From NCBI RefSeq assembly GCF_026151205.1, contig NC_087077.1:8857983-8921982 (forward strand): a stretch of DNA of 64,000 nucleotides, given 5' to 3'. Each line of letters opens with the position of its first letter. The first letter of the stretch is position 1. Positions 57,601-64,000 of this stretch are shown one piece after another. The translations under genes were made by a program, and so were the position numbers. Under the pieces are notes generated by a model that was not told the origin of the DNA, made no database searches, and worked only from the letters and a program-made list of their open reading frames with translations. Source of the stretch: Bolinopsis microptera (Eukaryota; Ctenophora; Tentaculata; Lobata; Bolinopsidae).

Positions 57601-60600
57601 CATAAACCGTGGCCCACGGATTACGAAACTTTTGCATACTTCAGTCAGAACGCAGAGGATCCAGAGGCGAGGGAAATCCTCTATCCAGACTTTCCAGACA
57701 AGTACACCTGGATTGAGAAAGTCAAACGCTGGCGGAGGAGAAAACTGGAGTAACTGTCGGGCGTATTCCAGTGTTTTCTTGCAATGCCAAGCAATCTGAA
57801 CTCTTCTTTTTAAGAATGTTGCTGTATAACAAACCTGGGGCAACTTCTTTTGAAGACTGAGAACGATAAATGGCCACGTTTGTCCGACATTTCAGGAAGC
57901 TTGCCGTAGACTTGGGCTGCTCGAAACAGACGAGAGTTGGACTGTGTGATGGAGGAGGCGAGCACAGTTCAGTTTGGCAACCAACTTAGGGATGTTTTTG
58001 CTAATCTGCTCATCTACTGTCGACCAGCAGACCCTCCATTATTTTGGCAACGTCATCGTGATAAGTTGGTCGAGGATTATATGAGGACAGGAAATGATGA
58101 AGCTCCAACTGAGCTAATGTTTAATCAAGCTCTACTCTATTTAAAAGAAAACGATTTGAGCAGGATGAGTTAGACTTAGTGAAAGATTTCCTTCTTCCTG
58201 CTGTTAGGGAAGACCTTTTGCCACGGGTCTAACGTACCAAGAGTTGTCAGGGATGAAACGTCTTATGATCGAGAGTCTCTTGCTCAATCCTTACAAGGGC
58301 GTATAGCGTCACTCAATAATAAGCAGCACTTATTTTACTCTGCTGTTATGGATTCTGTTGCCATGCTAACAACTCTGGCAAGGTTTTTGCACTTCAGGCA
58401 TCCGGTGGTACGGGTAAAACGTACACCATCAACCTTATCCTCGATACTGTCCGAGCTCAAGGAAAGATAGCCCTGGCAACTGCACTTTCAGGGATAGCAG
58501 CCACTCTGCTAAAACCAAACCCCCGAAACCCCCGCCCAGGTGGGTTTTTTCCCCCCGCTTAAGCTGACCTGAAGTTTTCCCCCCCCCCCCCCTTGGCCCC
58601 CCCTTTTCCCCAAAAAACGGGCCCCCGTTTCTGGCAAAGTTTTAAAGAAACCAGCTGTCCCATTCCCCTTGTGTTTTTAAAGGCAGGGGGGAAAAAAGAT
58701 CTTAGACACTTGACGTTTTTCACTTCAGTTTTTTCAGAGAAACAAAAAAATGTTTGGGGGGAAATAACTTTTTTGGGGGCTATTTGTTTTGGAGCAGAGC
58801 CCCCCCCCGGGTTGTGTGAAAGGGCAGAGGCCCAGTAGGGGAATTTTCATGTTCAAAAATTTTCTTATCTGTGGAAACAGAAAAACCGTTTTCAAATTGA
58901 CTTTAAAATTTGCGTTTTTTTCCAAAACAGCGAAGACAAAAAATTTTCGATTTTTTTTATCTTGGGGTTGTTGGCCTGTTTTCCAATTTCCTCAGGGGGC
59001 CAGTTCAGGGTAAAAAAACCCCGGATAAATTTTTTTTTAAAGGGTGACTTAGAGGGCCTTATTAACTGGGTTTCGAAGCCCTTAAAAATTGTATACAGAT
59101 ACAGCTGGACTCAAGTAGAACTTACTGCCCTACAAACAAAATGTTAAATTATTAACAACAAAGTCTTGGCGATTTTCCCGGGGCGAAGAGAGCTCTAAAT
59201 CCCACGAAAAAAGGTGAGCCCGAAGACAGTTTTGACTTTTTCCCCAAGATTACCCTGAACCTTTTTTCACCAAGGGGAAATTCCCACCCCATCTTTTTGA
59301 AAATGAAAGTGGGTTTTGCCCTTTTTATGCTTCTTGGGAAAACCTCAGCCTCAGAAAGGTATGTAACGGCACCAAATACATCGTTACGGGATTGCTTGAA
59401 AATATCATAGGGGCCGGGTTGCTGGGGGAATTTTTAAAAGGGAAACAAACTTTTTTATTCCTCGCATCCCTAAAAAACCAAGGGAGGGAACTTTTCCCCC
59501 TGGGAATTTGACTGAGGCAATTCCCTCAAAGACCCCCCTTTTGCGATAACGCCCAAAAAGGGGCCCAAGGAAAACGCTAAAAAAGTTGGGGAAATTTTTT
59601 TTGGGGACGGCCATTTTTTCCCCCCCACCCCAAATTATTATGGGGCGAAAAGGGCAGGGTTGGGGAAAAATAAAGCGTTTAGGTTTTGGGCTTTGGTTTA
59701 TTGGTTTGGAGGGGTTTAATGTTTTTTACCCAGAAGTACTGGCAGATAATTGTTAAAGGATTTTTTTTTATAAATTTTGGGTTTGGGAAATTGGATTTCC
59801 CTGACATTTTTTTTTTTTTAAACTTTACAAAAAAGAAGTATAAACTTTTTCATTTTTTATTTTTTAACACTCCCAATCCAAACTGTTCTCCTTTTACTCT
59901 TAAATGGTTCTATACTTCTCAAAAAATTTGTATCCTGTAAATAATTGTACATTATTCTAAGTAGGTATCTATATTTTATACCCACCATACCAATATGCCA
60001 TACTTATAAACACATCAACTTATAATTTATATGCTATGTGTTCTGATTCTTAGAGTTAGTCCTTATTAGTATTACGGGCACTTTGTTAACAGTTTTGACA
60101 GATGTCCTGCACATATTCGAAGCATTTTTTAACTATTACTATTTCTATCGTAATGTTGTGTAAATTTGATTATAATTCTAATTGCAATTCTAATATTTGA
60201 AAATGCTGTCTTTAAATTTGACCCAATAAAGTTAGAAAGCGAAAACGTGGGTGTCAGCGATAGTAAATAATTATTGTCGTCCGGAGGACGGGTACCCTGC
60301 TATTAAGATAAAGGAGAGCTGTTTAGTCTTCCAATAACTCAATAAGTTGTATTCATCCTTCGTTATCTTCAGCTGGATCATCCCAGTTTCATCAGTTTTA
60401 ATTAATTCAAGTTTTATTTAACTGTTACTTTTTACTTTGAGTCCTATTCATTATGTAGAGATAGTCAATACCTAAGAAATTAAAAATTGGCCTATTTAAA
60501 TCAAATTTGACAATAAGATATATGACAAGAATTGGGCAAAAAGGTGAATTTTTTGCAATTTTAGCCAAATGAAGTCGAAAAACCTTCAACAAGTGTCCCA

Positions 60601-63600
60601 ATAGTCTTCTTTAGTGAATATAAGACAACGATTAAAAGATGAGACCCATACCCCTTGGGAACCCTAAAAGCTGAGTAGGCGGGTTTATTAACGACCGGTG
60701 AAAATGTGGTTCGGGAAAAATATGGCGAAATTACCCTAAACCCACCACTTTAGCCCGGTCATAATAATCCCGAGTAAGGTATATTGGTTATATGTCTAAT
60801 GTTATATGTAGTCAAATGGATTCATTAATTAATTTGGTTACATATCAAGTTAGTAATGTAATCCGAGTATAAACTATTGATGAACAGGTTTTTAAAACTA
60901 AATATTATCCGCATTGAATTAATTTTTCATCGATTACATTCAAATTGTTCACCATTTTATTATACTTGATTGGTGTTATTGGTATTTGGGTTCCTCCCCC
61001 TATCAAGGGTTTCCTAAAAAAAGTGCGATGAGATTGGATTTTGAGACTAAAAATGCGATTTCCCCCCCCCCCCCCCCCCCCAGACTGCAAGATTTCTTGC
61101 CCCACAAATTACTTTGTATTTAAAAAGATGTCCCTTTGTAAGCGAAATTGTAAGTATGTCGCTTTATGTCGCTCGATGTTTATTTCTCAGAATTGTAAGT
61201 ATGCCGCTGTAATTTGGATCAATACATAACGAAAAATTTACGTGTGTATTTTTATGAAGTATATAAGGTTACATATTGAAAATCTGATATGCCTCACGTA
61301 GCGCCCCAGTTTAGGGAACGGCCGCTAAGTAGCTGATCCCGGGTTCGAGTCCCGTCGTCGGTCATTCTTTTGGCAATTATTAATTATTTTACTAAAATTA
61401 TCACCAGAGCATCTTGTAATATACTTTATCTGATAAATTATACAGTTCGTACTTCAGCTAGAGAAGACTGGCATTTAAGGATTTGTCCGGGGAAGGCCTC
61501 GTTCATACTGGAACATATCAAATTATGGTGAACGGAGTTATCTGGTAATATTTGTTTTGTTTATGGCTAGAATTTAGAATGGAATCAATGTGATGAGGAT
61601 CCAGAGTTACTTACCTGCTAGGATTAATAAGTCAGGTCTACAGTTGAAGAGACCCTTTTTCAAACTTTTAATGAAGAAATATCCACTGTGCCTATGGTAG
61701 TGTCAAGTATATTCATTATTCTGAGAAAGTCGACTTATTCGATGAGTCGACTGTAGCCAGGAATAGTACCTTGAGATTTCGACCATTACCGGACCTCCTT
61801 TAATGGTAACCATGGTAACTATAGTAACCACTGTGAATCTTGATCTTTTTAACCGATTAATATCGACAACAACTAGTATCCTTTAAGACTTAGTCTTAGA
61901 CAGTACAGAAAATTAAGCCGTCAGAGTAACACAACCAGTAATAATTCAAAACAATCAATACCAAAAGTTCAATGACCATGAAAAGTCGGCTTGATGATGA
62001 AGACGAAAAGGCCAGCAAGTTAAAGAATAGTATGATGGGGCCGTTGCGCGCGACCGAATATGTAGTGCTGAAAGAGGGTGCCGAAATCTCGCAGCTAGAC
62101 TCGCGATATTGGGGTGAGATTTATACTAAACTCGTCAAAATCTCGCACTAATTGCGCGGCTCAAAGTTGTTATACTTTAACCACGTGATCTCACACCGCA
62201 CTAAGTTCCGAATTCACAAAATATAAAGTACATTTTTGTGTCGCTTAAAACTTTTAAATTACATTTTTTCTATTTTCTCACACATTTTGTTGTTAGTTTT
62301 TTTTCTGTGTTTATTTTAAGATTTTGTGCGATGAGCCTGTCTCGCCATCTCGCATGAATCTTGACCTGGGGTTTCCTCAGATTTTAACATAACACTTTTC
62401 CGTTTCCGGTTTCTTTTAAGGTTAATTTTAGATCTGAGCTTATTGAAATGGACACGTGGATATTGTTGAAACGCTGTTACGTAATTAATAATCATAATTC
62501 TAGCAGTCTTCATCCGGTCCCTTACAAGACATTGTCACTTACTGATTACCTGGCATGTATTAACAAATAAACAAGTCGTCAATGTTTTGGTGCCTAGTCC
62601 ATTATAATGTTCATTTACATCAGTACACTGTTAGTAAAGTAAATGGTTCATTTTCCATGAGTACTACCATAAACGGCATAGTGATAGCTAAGATGACCTT
62701 ACTAAATGTTAGATTCTACAACTAATCAACACACGGCTGTACCACTGTACTACTAGCTGCTGTCAGGTACACAGTGACAAGAAGCCACCTCACTGCAACT
62801 GTTATATTGTGTACTGGTGCAGCTGTAGCACCACTGTCAGTACAATTTGAATATGTAAATACCTGTACGTGGGTTTCTGTTAGGTTTGTTGAGTGTCAAA
62901 TAAAGGTACAGAGATGTTTAAACTCTTCAAATAGTAACATGTGTATTTTAATTTGTGTTTTAACATGGATTTGTTCATCGAACATATAGTGACTGAAATA
63001 ATGTTCTGTCAGGTTCGTCTAAAATATTGACAGGATTTCTCATAGATTAACAATTCTGTCGGGAGGAGAAAACATGTGAAGCAGTATACAAAAGTTTCTG
63101 ACCCGTAATGTCGTTGGGTAAAATTTCTGATAATTCCTAAGGTAGAGATTTCATTTTCATTCTATCTGTGTAAAAAATTTGACTGAAAATAGTAAACAGT
63201 TATCTCAAAGACCCAAGAATTGTGCTCTTATCATTAAACTAATTTTTCTGGACAACGAATAGTTCTGAAGTCGCATGTTGATTTTGAATTGATTTTATCG
63301 AGAAAGGTTTCAAATAATTTGACATATTATGATTATAAGGGTGTCCTGGAATATCGACTGTTATTAAAAGTAACAGTCATTTTGAAATCCGTAATATTGC
63401 ATTGTGCCTCTCACTGACTAAACTTAACTACGTAACATTGCTTATATTATATATTTACAATTATATTTATAATGATTTATAAACTAACTTTTACTAATAA
63501 CAATTACTTTACAGGGCAAGAGCCACAGTTGGAGATGATAGTGCAGTTATCAGATGAGATCCACAAGAATGATATCATACTTCTTCTCATCAGATGCCTC

Positions 63601-63618
63601 CGATTTATTGACTTTGAG
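51602..63618 (+). CDS. CAB39: CAB39 (Mo25) scaffold protein, first four coding exons
   Basis: Exons: 51602-51643 (MPLALFRSEKTPQQ), 51909-51995 (LVQNLKSVLTQLV... Lys-rich helix), 52459-52519 (VTKYLLNTKHALMGTP) and 63515-63618 (QEPQLEMIVQLSDEI...LRFIDFE). Introns are GT-AG with phases 0, 0 and 1, and the joined frame is open. The order follows the N-terminus of CAB39/Mo25: MPFPFGKSxKSP, VKNLK helix, EVSKNL..MLYGT, EPQTEAVAQLAQEL, LIDFE. Mo25 is the helical-repeat scaffold that, with STRAD, activates LKB1 and also activates STE20-type kinases in the cytosol. The protein is more diverged than usual. Intron 3 (~11 kb) holds a Helitron. The gene continues past the window; an expected GKKD... exon is not seen before 64000. 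Confidence 0.85.
52663..52790. mobile_element. TACCTTACTCGG MITE, copy 3, right end lost
   Basis: Starts TACCTTACTCGGGATTATTA and shares GGGAAAAATATGGCGAAATT and AAACCCACCAC with copy 4 (60676-60782). Confidence 0.7.
52992..53294 (+). repeat. Dispersed ~290-bp repeat, direct copy
   Basis: Partner of 14729-15016 in the opposite orientation. It begins with CTTACTATATATAAAGCGAG and ends at TCTTGACACCATT. It lies ~400 bases before the Helitron coding region in the same orientation. Confidence 0.8.
53710..58500 (+). pseudogene. Helitron Rep-helicase gene, frameshifted
   Basis: Exons with matching phase-1 junctions: 53710-53824, 53922-54110 (Arg-Gly-rich repeats), 54221-54730 (four ~28-residue repeats with NESQEE(R/Q)DHRLEML), 54873-55004, 55115-55237, then a long exon from 55350. 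That exon holds a Cys-rich motif (CDHCNAYFWNNENKNTCC) and the Helitron N domain. Around 56340-56375 at least two frameshifts follow in quick succession. The Rep part resumes at 56764 with the HUH motif QKRGLPHIHIVV and the Tyr motif KYLFKYINKGPD; the frame shifts out at ~57085 and back at ~57185, and is lost again at ~57505. Rolling-circle replication would need an intact HUH nuclease fused to helicase, so this copy is dead as read. Confidence 0.82.
53710..59690 (+). mobile_element. Helitron, decayed, intron-rich 5' coding part
   Basis: Contains, in order: a multi-exon N-terminal region, a Helitron-like N domain (from 55350), a Rep/HUH domain (~56764-57500), a linker, and a PIF1-type helicase starting at ~58380 (Walker A ASGGTGKT) with recognisable C-terminal motifs at ~59350-59670. 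Termini were not identified with confidence. A hairpin GTCCGGAGGAC at ~60264 is a possible 3' signal. It sits inside CAB39 intron 3. Confidence 0.82.
58500..59700. other. Helitron helicase region with probable base-calling errors
   Basis: Homopolymer runs of C, G, T and A are abruptly inflated (for example long C runs at ~58580, G/C/T/A runs throughout). Yet helicase motifs are still readable in pieces: AKVLKET at ~58636, CNGTKYIVTGLLENII at ~59356, FIPRIP at ~59457 and a QG..LKKLG-like end at ~59560-59600. The pattern suggests a low-quality read or consensus, not a biological low-complexity tract. Frames called here should not be trusted. Confidence 0.65.
60676..60782. mobile_element. TACCTTACTCGG MITE, copy 4, left end lost
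   Basis: Matches copy 3 from GCGGGTTTATTAACGACCGG on and ends with CCCGAGTAAGGTA. Confidence 0.7.
61298..61370 (+). repeat. tRNA-like sequence with intact B box
   Basis: B box GGTTCGAGTCC at 61342-61352 lies in a CCCGGG...CCCG T-arm-like stem, with an A-box-like GCGCCCCAGTTTAGGG ~35 bases upstream and a TTTT run after it. The ends do not pair as an acceptor stem, so I read it as a SINE head or tRNA pseudogene. Confidence 0.5.
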
Positions 63619-64000
63619 GTAAAATATTGAATATTATATCGTATGTATTTATAATACATTTCGTGACCTATGCTATCCTTGTATAATGTATATTGTCCTT
63701 GTATTGTAGTTCAATGTTGAGATACAAAAATGTTCATCCGTCCCGTAAAGATGAAAGCTTTAGAGACATGTTTGTTAACTTAAGTTTTATGGGATCGTTT
63801 GCACATTACTTTAGCAGCCTAAGCTTAATGGAGATGCGTTTGAAAATATTGGCGTGGATTTCGATGCTAACTGGCCTGGATGGCCAGGAAATATGTCGAT
63901 GGTCGAATATGGCATCATTATAATATTTTGGCCTTTTAGAATACTTTGTGGTGAATGTAAATCAAGTTATGGTCTTAGCTTAAGTGTTGTTAAACTCTCA

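Larger units (their letters stand above)
59700..63500. other. CAB39 intron 3, distal part; no gene seen
   Basis: Holds the MITE fragment at 60676-60782, a poly-C run at ~61063-61080, a tRNA-like SINE head at ~61298-61370, and AT-rich sequence. The short open frame at 61974-62150 has no splice or domain support. Confidence 0.45.

Noticed and set aside
59686-59940. 84-residue hydrophobic frame
   Set aside because: Falls in or next to the poor-quality, T-rich stretch; composition alone explains it.
61974-62150. Possible small acidic protein (starts MTMKSRLDDEDEK)
   Set aside because: No clear donor, acceptor or homology; lies within the CAB39 intron.

Overview
The window is eukaryotic and almost certainly metazoan. 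It has GT-AG introns with conserved phases, animal genes (a CAB39/Mo25 orthologue and an ACBD4/5-like gene), secreted proteins built from SRCR, TSP1, Sushi, chitin-binding and FAMeT-type domains, and LINE, Penelope, Helitron and MULE-type elements. The AT-rich composition and the FAMeT/TSP1/Sushi combination suggest a cnidarian, perhaps a hydrozoan. That placement is inference and no host is proven.

Layout. 1-3134: the 3' part of an unrecognised large nuclear-type gene (+). 4292-4678: a small single-pass membrane protein (-). 5316-8330: a diverged tandem duplication whose first copy carries the last two exons of an ACBD4/5-like gene (-) and whose second copy is a decayed duplicate. 9909-31731: a cluster of secreted modular genes (+), here called A to E, made from signal-peptide, SRCR, TSP1, FAMeT-type and Sushi exons, nearly all joined in phase 1. 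MITEs, foldback elements and a MULE remnant lie between them. 34060-35259: the acyl-CoA-binding exons of the ACBD4/5-like gene (-). Their reading phase matches the exons at 6362-6881, so the gene cluster appears to sit inside a ~27 kb intron of that gene.

36416-40141: a CR1/L2-like LINE (+) with a PHD-finger ORF1 and an internal deletion in ORF2. About 41.7-42.0 kb: a tRNA-derived SINE-like repeat. 43376-~51195: a second CR1-like LINE (-), whose frames look intact apart from two later insertions. One insertion is a Penelope-like element (45215-47098, 13-bp target duplication). The other is a poly(A) retrocopy (49141-49502, ~12-bp target duplication). ORF1 of this LINE fuses an AlkB-type 2-oxoglutarate/Fe(II) dioxygenase domain to an SGNH/GDSL esterase domain. 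I regard this as the most unusual system in the window.

51602-63618: the first four exons of CAB39/Mo25 (+), with an ~11 kb third intron that holds a decayed Helitron (~53.7-59.7 kb). That Helitron has an intron-rich 5' part and a helicase part whose sequence looks technically corrupted (homopolymer inflation, ~58.5-59.7 kb).

How it fits together: the host genes are ordinary housekeeping genes (LKB1-complex scaffold; peroxisome/ER tail-anchored acyl-CoA binder) plus a locally expanding, rapidly diverging family of secreted lectin- or immune-like modular proteins. Mobile elements supply most of the remaining sequence.
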